NCBI RefSeq assembly: GCF_041583835.1
Contig: NZ_JBFHFC010000004.1
Location: 1-64,000 of the forward strand
DNA: 64,000 nt
Source: Thiomicrorhabdus sp041583835
GTDB taxonomy: Bacteria > Pseudomonadota > Gammaproteobacteria > Thiomicrospirales > Thiomicrospiraceae
Reading direction: 5' to 3'
In this document: positions 57,163-64,000 of the stretch, piece after piece
Numbering within the stretch: position 1 is the first letter of the stretch
How the letters are laid out: each line of letters starts with the position of its first letter
Made by a program: the position numbers and the translations under genes
Notes under the pieces: model-generated
What the model was told of the DNA's origin: nothing
Databases searched by the model: none
The model's input: the letters and a program-made list of their open reading frames with translations, nothing else

Positions 57163-60100
57163 ATGCGAAGTTTATATATGGGGTCAAGTTCAAATAAACG
57201 TCCTATTTTGTCCGGGTTGGGGGTGTTGTTGGCGTCAGTGTTGACGTTGAGTGGCTGTAGTAGCAGTGATGGCATTCCAGAAACCTGTAACGTGCCTCAA
57301 GAGGCATCATTGAGTACGGCGGAACGGATCGGTGGGGCGACTTCTTCAGTGCAGTTTTTCACGAAAGACGCTGTCGAGTGGACTGTGTTTAACGTTGCCA
57401 ATGAGTTGAAAGTCACTCAGCTCGGTACAACCAAAAGTACGGAATACGGATTGGAAGTAGGCGGTTTCATTCGCGATATCAAAATTTATAACGCTCAAGG
57501 CGGTAACCGCTATGCGTTATTGGCAATGGGCGGCGAAGGGATTGCGGTCGTCAATATTACCGATCCTTCGAATATGTCTTTGGTTGCCAGCGTAAAAGTG
57601 AATTATGAACAGACGGGAATTACTTGGGCAGAAGGTGGCGGAGACATTGTTCCCGACAATACCATTTCCAGTTCGCGTGCGCCGATTAGCTCGTTGGCTA
57701 TTTATAACGACGGTGATCCGAATACACCGGTACAGTTGATTATCGGTGATGAAGGCTACGGTTTGCACAAGACGGCGTTAAACAATTTGTTTGACGAGGT
57801 TGATGGGCGTGAAGCGGACGGCAGCTTAAAGATCGATTCCGAAGTGTATACGTTGCAGTATGCCGGAGAAAACCCATGGGGAGGTCCTAAGAGTCTGACA
57901 TTGTACGGTACCGGACTGAATCAGAGATTGTTTGTCGCCCAAGGTTATTTGGGAATCGGTATTTACGATCCTGAAACGTTGGAGAAAGTGGGGCAGTACA
58001 GTCTTTATACCGATGCGACCGAAGCAAACGGCGGAGAAGACTGGTTTATTAATCTGGATGTTTCCAGTGCCGTACAAGCGGGCAATATCGATGCATGTAC
58101 CGGAATGCCTGATTACAATCAGACCAATTTTGAAATCGTGAATGTTTGGCATGGCGACGTGGTTGCGCCGACGCCGTGGGCCGATTTCGATCGTTACGGT
58201 AAATTTTATTACGAGGCACGTAAAGTCGATGTGGTGAACTATCCGGATGCGGGTGGCCCGGGTAACGACAAAACCATCGCTTATATCGCCTATGGTCTTG
58301 CCGGTATGGTGGCTGTGGATGTCACCGGTTATGACAACGCCGGTCCTCGAAATGCAACCTGTACGGCCAATGTAGACGATGCCAAACCGTTCCTGCAGGC
58401 CTCTTATTTAGGTTACGCGCCAGCCGTTCCGGCGCATGGACCGAATGATGAGACCGGTGAAGAAGCGAAAAGTCTTTTCCCGTATTTTGGTGCGGGGATG
58501 TTGAAAGAGGCGGGTGTCGTCGATGTGAAAGTCGATGCGGCTAATAATCAGGTCTATTTTTCAGATCATTTTTCAGGTTTGATGGTGTTGGATCATGCTG
58601 ACAACCCGAATCAATGGCATGGTCCTAATGGTGCCGGTGCTTATAACAACGACGAACCGGGCGGAACCCTTGGCGATCATTGGCCGGATTATGAGTTCGT
58701 TACCTCTTACGATATGACGCCGATTCCAGATGGTGAGGAAGAAATTCCGACCTATGTCTATGAATCACCTGTTGTATTAGCAACGGGTGAAGTGAGCGGA
58801 CACGGTAATAACTTCGCGTTATCTAGTGTGTTCGATCCTGCTGCAAGCGGTGCGGTTGACGTTGCGCTAACCGCCGGAGGCGGCGGGTTGAACTTCATTG
58901 ACGTCAACACTTCAGCAGATCCTAAGTTTGAAGTGCCGGTACATTTCGCGACTACCGACGAGATCGGTGCGGCGGCTGACGGCACGGCGACGCAAGAGAT
59001 CAATATCGGTCACTCCGAAGGGATCGAAGCATACGGAAATCTACTTTTCTTAGCGGACGGTCCGCACGGAATGTCTGTCTGGAAGATTGCAGATGAAGAT
59101 TGTAATGCCATCGATGACGTCCATGTGGTGGCCAATACGCTGCAAAGTGAGTATCCGGTAACATTGGGTACGGAAACCATTAATCCGACTCCTCATGCTT
59201 ACGATGTCGTCGTTGACAGTGCCAATCAGTCTGTCTTGGTTATGTCGCAAAGTCGCGGGTTGCGAAGAATTGACACCACGGAAGAAGGTGCCGTTGGCGA
59301 ACCGGTATTGCTCTATCCTAAGCTGACAGACATTTTCGAGCATAATACGGATGGCGGTAATGTCGCCGGACTGTCTATGCAAGATCATACCTACGGTACG
59401 GCGTTGAAAGGGACTCTGGCCTTTACGGCGGACGGTAGCAATGGTTTGACGGTTTATGATTTAAGTAAAGACCCGACGGATCCGGCAAGCGGTTATGTGG
59501 TCGGTAACATCGGTGGGGATACGGTTTCCCAGCCACCACTTGGTCAGGCCTCCAGTGTGGCGTTATGGGAGGATTCCGCGAGCGGAAAATCCTATGCCTT
59601 TGTTGCCGCCGGAAGCCGCGGTGTTGGGGTTGTCGATGTAACTGATCCGACGAACATGTCTTTGGTTAAGGTGTTCGAACCGATCAAAATCGAAGACAGC
59701 ACCGTCGGGAAAGCGGACGGTAAAAGCGTTGTAGTGAGAATAGTTGGAGATTACGCCATATTCACCTATGACAGCTTCGGTGTGGTCGAATATCGAATTG
59801 CCGATTTGATTGCACCACTGATTGAAGGTACCGATCCGACCAGTATCTGGACTAAAAACGGAACGGATCAAAGACCGGAAGTGACGGCCCGCTTCAAACT
59901 TCAAGACACCAATTTCTTCGGCAGCGCCGACATGGCGGACTTGGGAGGCGGTGCGGCCGGTATGGATATCGTTCAGGTTGACGGCAAAGTGCTGGTCTAT
60001 GTTGCTTACGGCGATGCCGGGGTGATTAAAATCGATTGGACGGAGCCGACGGCACCCGTCCTGAAAGAACATATCAATACGGTCGGTTCGGCGTTGGATG

Positions 60101-60165
60101 TCGTCGTAATCAACGGCCGAGCTTATGTTGCCGATAGCGGCGGCGGGTTAACTTTGATTAAATAA
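57163..60165 (+). CDS. 1000-residue lipoprotein with LVIVD-type beta-propeller repeats
   Basis: The protein has a lipoprotein signal (VLTLSGC, Cys at about 31). The rest is a series of LVIVD-like repeats of the form Y-A-[LY]-[LV]-A-x-G-x-x-G-[IV]-x-V-V-D-[IV]-[ST]-[DN]-P (e.g. GGEGIAVVNITDPSNMSLV, AAGSRGVGVVDVTDPTNMSL, AYGDAGVIKIDWTEPTAPVL), interspersed with longer insertions. The predicted form is a cell-surface beta-propeller. Function unknown. GGGGAAGGGG precedes the ATG. It lies inside the usual lysC-csrA interval and has its own terminator. Confidence 0.85.
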   Translation: MRSLYMGSSSNKRPILSGLGVLLASVLTLSGCSSSDGIPETCNVPQEASLSTAERIGGATSSVQFFTKDAVEWTVFNVANELKVTQLGTTKSTEYGLEVGGFIRDIKIYNAQGGNRYALLAMGGEGIAVVNITDPSNMSLVASVKVNYEQTGITWAEGGGDIVPDNTISSSRAPISSLAIYNDGDPNTPVQLIIGDEGYGLHKTALNNLFDEVDGREADGSLKIDSEVYTLQYAGENPWGGPKSLTLYGTGLNQRLFVAQGYLGIGIYDPETLEKVGQYSLYTDATEANGGEDWFINLDVSSAVQAGNIDACTGMPDYNQTNFEIVNVWHGDVVAPTPWADFDRYGKFYYEARKVDVVNYPDAGGPGNDKTIAYIAYGLAGMVAVDVTGYDNAGPRNATCTANVDDAKPFLQASYLGYAPAVPAHGPNDETGEEAKSLFPYFGAGMLKEAGVVDVKVDAANNQVYFSDHFSGLMVLDHADNPNQWHGPNGAGAYNNDEPGGTLGDHWPDYEFVTSYDMTPIPDGEEEIPTYVYESPVVLATGEVSGHGNNFALSSVFDPAASGAVDVALTAGGGGLNFIDVNTSADPKFEVPVHFATTDEIGAAADGTATQEINIGHSEGIEAYGNLLFLADGPHGMSVWKIADEDCNAIDDVHVVANTLQSEYPVTLGTETINPTPHAYDVVVDSANQSVLVMSQSRGLRRIDTTEEGAVGEPVLLYPKLTDIFEHNTDGGNVAGLSMQDHTYGTALKGTLAFTADGSNGLTVYDLSKDPTDPASGYVVGNIGGDTVSQPPLGQASSVALWEDSASGKSYAFVAAGSRGVGVVDVTDPTNMSLVKVFEPIKIEDSTVGKADGKSVVVRIVGDYAIFTYDSFGVVEYRIADLIAPLIEGTDPTSIWTKNGTDQRPEVTARFKLQDTNFFGSADMADLGGGAAGMDIVQVDGKVLVYVAYGDAGVIKIDWTEPTAPVLKEHINTVGSALDVVVINGRAYVADSGGGLTLIK

Positions 60166-60170
60166 AACCG

Positions 60171-60207
60171 AACCCTCTTTCCGATTTCGGAAAGAGGGTT
60201 TTTTTTT
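60171..60207 (+). terminator. Terminator of the LVIVD lipoprotein gene
   Basis: AACCCTCTTTCCG and CGGAAAGAGGGTT arms with nine T residues, within 6 bp of the stop. Confidence 0.92.
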
Positions 60208-60336
60208 AATTAGCCGCCGTCAACGCCAATTCCTTCCCTTTATTAGTGTTTTCTTATATATTTTGATAGAAATAATCAATTATACGAACGGCTTTATGGA
60301 ATAAACTGTAGCTGTACTAAAGAAGAAAGGATTCGT

Positions 60337-60546
60337 ATGTTAGTCTTAACCAGAAAAGAGGGTGAGTCATTAGTTATTAATGAAAACATTACCTTGACCG
60401 TTCTAGCGGTGAAAGGGGGGCAGGTTCGCATGGGAATCAAAGCGCCACGCGAGGTGCCGGTACATCGGGAAGAAATCTTAAACGAAAAATCGGGTGAGGC
60501 TTCTAACGAAAAACCGGCATCTCTTGGAGTGAATGTTCAAGCCTAA
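60337..60546 (+). CDS. csrA: Carbon storage regulator CsrA
   Basis: The 69-residue RNA-binding translational regulator has the family start MLVLTRKEGESLVINENITLTVL and the GIKAPREVPVHREEI core with the RNA-contacting Arg residues. The ~15-residue C-terminal tail beyond EEI is variable. AAAGGA lies 5 nt before the ATG. Followed by tRNA-Ser and tRNA-Arg, as in many gammaproteobacteria. Confidence 0.97.
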   Translation: MLVLTRKEGESLVINENITLTVLAVKGGQVRMGIKAPREVPVHREEILNEKSGEASNEKPASLGVNVQA

Positions 60547-60640
60547 CGGTTTGTACTGCACAAAGGTGCATAGGTATTGGCTTATTGAGGTGCGTCATTT
60601 TTTATAATTTAAAAAAAACGCATAAAGTACCCACTATAGG

Positions 60641-60669
60641 TTTACAAGCCAGCTTATAACTTGTATTAT
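60641..60669 (+). promoter_or_regulatory. Promoter of tRNA-Ser
   Basis: TTTACA (60641-60646), 17-bp spacer, TATTAT (60664-60669), 14 bp before the tRNA. Confidence 0.75.
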
Positions 60670-60683
60670 ACGCGCCTGAAATA

Positions 60684-60776
60684 GGAGACGTGGCCGAGAG
60701 GCTGAAGGCGCTCCCCTGCTAAGGGAGTATGGGGTTTGTAGCTCCATCGAGGGTTCGAATCCCTCCGTCTCCGCCA
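60684..60776 (+). tRNA. tRNA-Ser (anticodon GCU)
   Basis: 93 nt with GGAGACG/CGTCTCC acceptor stem, CTCCC-CTGCTAA-GGGAG anticodon arm (GCT), a long variable arm (TATGGGG...CTCCATC) and GGGTTCGAATCCC T-arm. It encodes the 3' GCCA. Serine reading AGY codons. Confidence 0.97.
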
Positions 60777-60810
60777 TTTCAAACCTAGAAAAAAATAAGT
60801 GAAAAGTTTC

Positions 60811-60839
60811 TTGACAGTTTTATTAAAACTCCATAGAAT
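60811..60839 (+). promoter_or_regulatory. Consensus promoter of tRNA-Arg
   Basis: TTGACA (60811-60816), 17-bp spacer, TAGAAT (60834-60839); near-perfect sigma-70 promoter between the two tRNAs. Confidence 0.85.
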
Positions 60840-60855
60840 ACGCCTCACTTTCAAA

Positions 60856-60932
60856 GCGCCCGTAGCTCAATTGGATAGAGTACTCGGCTACGAACCGAGC
60901 GGGTAGGGGTTCGACTCCCTTCGGGCGCGCCA
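60856..60932 (+). tRNA. tRNA-Arg (anticodon ACG)
   Basis: 77 nt with GCGCCCG/CGGGCGC acceptor stem, CTCGG-CTACGAA-CCGAG anticodon arm (ACG) and GGGTTCGACTCCC T-arm with encoded GCCA. The A34 wobble base is the substrate of TadA, encoded at 18214-18753. Confidence 0.97.
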
Positions 60933-60939
60933 TTATTCC

Positions 60940-60987
60940 AAACCCCCGTCACATGCGGCTTTTAGCCAAAATGGACGGGGGTTTTTT
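60940..60987. terminator. Bidirectional terminator, tRNA-Arg / fbpC
   Basis: AAACCCCCGTC pairs with GACGGGGGTTT; the 23-nt loop contains a small GGC/GCC hairpin. It separates the tRNAs from the convergent ABC transporter operon. Confidence 0.88.
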
Positions 60988-61006
60988 ATTGTCTGAACAA
61001 ACCTGT

Positions 61007-62095
61007 CTAGTTGTTTTCCATCAGCTTAGTAAAGCTCTCATCGGTATCTCCTTTCTGGTGAGGGAAGGCGATTGCATGATCCATTTCCAATTCTATGCCG
61101 ATTTTGGTTCCGACCGGGTGGTCGTGATGAGAGTGGCTCATGCAAAGTACATGCTCACCGTCGGGTAGTTTTAGCGTGAACAAAAAGTGCGAGCCGCGGA
61201 AGGCGCGGTTCGTGACTTCCAGTTGCCAATCGCTTTCGTCATTATGACGGATGTCATCGGGACGGACTAGGACCGAGACTTTGTCACCTATGGTTGCCCC
61301 GAAAGGCAGACTGGTTTTCAACAGGCCTAGCTGGGTGAGAACCTGATGGCAGTCGCACACGGTACCTTCGATCAGGGCGCCTTGGCCGATAAAATCGGCT
61401 ATGAACGGGTGTGCGGGTTGATGGTAGATATTATATGGCGTATCCCATTGCAGAAGTTTGCCGTCTTTCATGACGCCGACCGAGTCTGCGATAGCAAACG
61501 CTTCATTCTGGTTGTGGGTGACCATCAGTGCGGTAATGCCTTCGGTTTTAAGGATGCTTCTGACTTCATGGGCAAGCAGTTCGCGTAATTCGACATCCAA
61601 TCCCGAGAAAGGTTCGTCCAGAAGTAGAATGTCGGGTTTAGGCGCCAGCGCTCTTGCCAGGGCGATTCTTTGTTGTTGCCCGCCGGAAAGTTCATGTGGG
61701 TAGCGCGTATTGAAGCCGGTAAGACCCACAAGATCCAATAGTTGGTTGATGCGTTGTTTGCGTTCCTTTCTGTTGAGTCCCGGGATGCCGAAAGCAATGT
61801 TCTTTTCGATTGTCATGTGCGGAAAGAGCGCATAATCTTGAAACACCATGCCGATATTGCGCTGTTCTGTCGCAAGTTGAAAGTTTTTGGAAGAAATCAG
61901 TTGACCGTCAAGATAGATCTCGCCACCTTGGACGGGTTGAAGTCCGGCGATGCACATCAGTAAAGTGGTTTTTCCACAGCCGCTCGGTCCTAGTAAACAA
62001 CCGATTTCTCCTTCTTTTAAAGTAAGGTCAATGTGATTAAGCACTTGGTTTTCTTTGTGCGCACTGATGATTTGATGAACGGTAAGTTTAGACAT
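61007..62095 (-). CDS. fbpC: Iron(III) ABC transporter ATP-binding protein (FbpC-like)
   Basis: The 362-residue ABC ATPase has Walker A GPSGCGKTT, signature LSGGQQQR, Walker B ILLLDEPFSGLD and a C-terminal TOBE-like domain (about 240-350). Closest to FbpC/AfuC ferric-iron importers by context with an FbpB-type permease and FbpA-like binding protein. ATG 62095 overlaps the fbpB stop by 8 bp; the TTG 12 bases upstream is less likely. Confidence 0.85.
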   Translation of the reverse strand: MSKLTVHQIISAHKENQVLNHIDLTLKEGEIGCLLGPSGCGKTTLLMCIAGLQPVQGGEIYLDGQLISSKNFQLATEQRNIGMVFQDYALFPHMTIEKNIAFGIPGLNRKERKQRINQLLDLVGLTGFNTRYPHELSGGQQQRIALARALAPKPDILLLDEPFSGLDVELRELLAHEVRSILKTEGITALMVTHNQNEAFAIADSVGVMKDGKLLQWDTPYNIYHQPAHPFIADFIGQGALIEGTVCDCHQVLTQLGLLKTSLPFGATIGDKVSVLVRPDDIRHNDESDWQLEVTNRAFRGSHFLFTLKLPDGEHVLCMSHSHHDHPVGTKIGIELEMDHAIAFPHQKGDTDESFTKLMENN

Positions 62096-63716
62096 GACGT
62101 TTTCCAATCGCTTTACTCAATAGAATGACGGGTACAAGCCCGGTCAGAACAATTAATAGGGCTGGCAGTCCGGCATCTGCCAATCGTTCGTCGGAAGCCA
62201 TTTCATAGGCTCTGACGGAGAGGGTGTTGAAGTTGAACGGTCTTAAAATAAGGGTGGTCGGCAACTCTTTGAGTACTTCGACAAACACCAGTAGAAATGC
62301 AACAAGCAAGCTGCGGTTGAGTAGCGGTAGATGGATTTTAACTAAAATGTTCCATCGGCTTGCTCCGAGTGTGCGTGCGGATTCGTCCATGGAGGGTTTG
62401 ATTTGTTTCAGACCGGATTCGACCGTTTGTAACGAAATGGATAGAAAACGGAATATGTAGGCGAATACCAATGCGAATAGGGTACCGGAAAGCAATAGGC
62501 CTGTTGAGACGTCGAAGGTGCTGCGCATCCAGGAATCGACGGTGTTGTCGAGCCAGGCAAAGGGGATCATGACGGCCACGGCAATGACAGTACCCGGGAT
62601 GGCGTAGCCCAGTGTGACGATTCGTAGCGAAAGTCGAGTGACCGGTCGGTTTTGGACACGTTGAGCATAAGCAAGCATCAGTGCGATGGAGGCAGCAACG
62701 AGTGCGGTTATCGCAGCCAGATGGAAACTGTTCCAGATGAGCGTCAGGAACTCGGCGTTGAAGCCGGTCTCCGCGGTTTGGATTGACCAGGCGAGCAGTT
62801 GGGCTGCGGGAACAATAAAGCCTAAGCTGACGGGTATCAAACAGATTATGAATGCAAGGCGCCCTTTAAGGCCGCTAAGTATTGGCGTTGGTTGTGTGTC
62901 ACTCTTGTTCCCTTGAGAAAAGTATTCGGCTTTTTTTCTGGACCAGAGTTCGATGGCGATCAGGATGGTAACAAAGACCAATAAAATCAAGGATAGTTGA
63001 GCGGTGGTCGTGGTGTCTCCAAATCCGGTCCAAGTACGATAGATTCCTGTTGTGAACGTAGGTACACCGAAGTATTGTACCGTACCGAAATCAGCCAGGG
63101 TTTCCATGAGTGCAAGCGTCAGTCCGGCTACGACGGCGGGGCGTGCCATAGGAAGGGCGACCTTGAAAAATCTTCTGTAAGGTCCGGCGCCTAAGGTGCG
63201 GCTGGCGTGAATGACCTGCTGGGTGTTTCCGGAGAAGGCGGTTCGAGCCAATAGGTATACGTAAGGATAGAGTACGAGCGACAGCATGACGATCGCGCCC
63301 GGCAGAGAGCGGATTTCGGGAAACCATAGGTTGACGGTTTGCGCGCTGAAAAGGGTTCGAAGGAAGCTTTGAACCGGGCCTTCGAATTCCAGCAGCCCTG
63401 TATAGGTATAGGCGATGATATAGGCGGGCATAGCCAAGGGCAAAAGGAGAGCCCAATGGAGAACCTTCTTTCCGAAAAAATCATATTGGCTGATTAGCCA
63501 TGCGGTGGATAAGCCCAGCGTTAAGGTTCCTATGCTCACTCCCAGCATCAGCCAGAGTGAGTTGATGATGTATTCAGGCAGTAAGTTATCGACCAGGTGA
63601 TGCCAGTTTTCGTTGCCCGGTTCGAATAAAAAACTGACCAGCACCCATAGAGGTGTCGTCAATAGCAGGGCCATGGCGATGGTGGCTATGACCCATTTGT
63701 TTTGAGGTGCTTTCAT
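62088..63716 (-). CDS. fbpB: Iron(III) ABC transporter permease (FbpB-like, fused two-domain)
   Basis: The 542-residue polytopic protein contains two BPD-transport permease domains (about 60-265 and 330-535), each with the EAA-like loop (ASRTLGAGPYRRFFKVALPM; SARTLGASRWNILVKIHLPL) that contacts FbpC. ATG 63716 (MKAPQNKWV) is 22 bp downstream of the fbpA stop. The in-frame start at 63800 lies inside fbpA and is rejected. It imports Fe3+ delivered by the periplasmic FbpA. Confidence 0.88.
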   Translation of the reverse strand: MKAPQNKWVIATIAMALLLTTPLWVLVSFLFEPGNENWHHLVDNLLPEYIINSLWLMLGVSIGTLTLGLSTAWLISQYDFFGKKVLHWALLLPLAMPAYIIAYTYTGLLEFEGPVQSFLRTLFSAQTVNLWFPEIRSLPGAIVMLSLVLYPYVYLLARTAFSGNTQQVIHASRTLGAGPYRRFFKVALPMARPAVVAGLTLALMETLADFGTVQYFGVPTFTTGIYRTWTGFGDTTTTAQLSLILLVFVTILIAIELWSRKKAEYFSQGNKSDTQPTPILSGLKGRLAFIICLIPVSLGFIVPAAQLLAWSIQTAETGFNAEFLTLIWNSFHLAAITALVAASIALMLAYAQRVQNRPVTRLSLRIVTLGYAIPGTVIAVAVMIPFAWLDNTVDSWMRSTFDVSTGLLLSGTLFALVFAYIFRFLSISLQTVESGLKQIKPSMDESARTLGASRWNILVKIHLPLLNRSLLVAFLLVFVEVLKELPTTLILRPFNFNTLSVRAYEMASDERLADAGLPALLIVLTGLVPVILLSKAIGKRHV

Positions 63717-63738
63717 CAAGTTGCCGTGTGCTCGGTTT

Positions 63739-64000
63739 TTATCGCCATCCGGCTCGATCCATGATGCGAACCGCTTCCGAATTATGTTTTCCGAGAGCAT
63801 TCAGGTTGAGCGCATCGCTGTGGAATTCTCCCCAGGATTTCAAAGTTTTGCTTAAAGGCGCTTCTTTGATGACCGGATATTCATTATTGACCTCCGCATA
63901 CCAGGTCTGCGCCTCGGTTGTCAGCAAGAAGCGAATGAGTTCAAGAGCGTTGTCTTTGTTTTTTGCCGCTTTGGTGATTGCGATGCCGCTGATGTTGATG
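63739..64000 (-). CDS. fbpA: Iron(III)-binding periplasmic protein FbpA-like, N-terminal part beyond the window
   Basis: This is the C-terminal ~86 residues. NISGIAITKAAKNKDNALEL, FLLTTEAQTWYAEVNNEYPV and the ending RIMDRAGWR are typical of FbpA/AfuA-class binding proteins, including the YAEVNNEYP segment with a tyrosine of the iron site. The start and signal peptide lie beyond 64000. First gene of fbpABC on the minus strand. Confidence 0.85.
   Translation of the reverse strand, partial: INISGIAITKAAKNKDNALELIRFLLTTEAQTWYAEVNNEYPVIKEAPLSKTLKSWGEFHSDALNLNALGKHNSEAVRIMDRAGWR

Overview
The window reads as a chromosomal segment of a chemolithoautotrophic gammaproteobacterium of the Thiomicrospira / Hydrogenovibrio / Thiomicrorhabdus type (Piscirickettsiaceae). 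The evidence is the end of an alpha-carboxysome (cso) locus followed by a CbbR-type LysR regulator and a DabB-DabA inorganic carbon transporter, an arrangement typical of that group. The rest is gammaproteobacterial housekeeping DNA: guaBA, recA-recX-alaS-lysC, csrA with tRNA-Ser and tRNA-Arg, mutS and htpG. The species assignment is inference.

Layout. 1-8814 is the CO2-concentrating module: the end of a csoS1 shell gene, a ferritin-like gene, an acRAF-like gene, a small low-complexity gene ending in VWPD (McdB-like), a terminator, a PII-like gene, a Ham1/RdgB-like pyrophosphatase, csoS1D, cbbR and dabB-dabA. 8865-14741 is mixed: sufE, a TonB-ExbD-ExbB set whose TonB carries a 21-unit 12-bp coding minisatellite, a Tat-exported MBL hydrolase, serB with an RDD gene, a CbiM-like membrane protein and a small lipoprotein. 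15067-22254 holds guaBA, tadA and cheD-cheA-cheZ-like. 22441-27304 holds an exported protein, htpG and the ABC-F gene ybiT.

27383-36515 looks like a metal-response island. Three almost identical 44-codon genes for secreted peptides, whose predicted mature form begins His-His-Met, lie in tandem on the minus strand. They diverge from a response regulator / histidine kinase pair, which is followed by a TolC-type channel, a periplasmic adaptor, an HME-RND pump and a DUF3240 gene. The 484-bp spacer between the two arms carries a cluster of TGGG/CCCA dyads. This is my best candidate for an undescribed system.

36670-50471 contains an SMR transporter, a DUF6502-DUF5666 pair that may be leaderless, a DUF3012 lipoprotein missed by length cut-offs, a nitrilase-family amidase, a P-type ATPase, an unknown protein, a GGCT-like gene, DUF1415, a DUF5718-like gene, cytochrome b561, a cysteine-free YbbN/CnoX and mutS. 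The MutS Walker A lysine is replaced by asparagine. 50558-60932 runs from pncC through a structured putative ncRNA or leader to recA-recX-alaS-lysC, a 1000-residue LVIVD-type lipoprotein, csrA, tRNA-Ser(GCU) and tRNA-Arg(ACG). The right edge is an FbpABC-type iron(III) ABC transporter on the minus strand, cut inside fbpA.

I saw no insertion sequence, prophage or CRISPR array. All coordinates, motifs and repeats were read by eye. Family names rest on recognised motifs, not on database searches.
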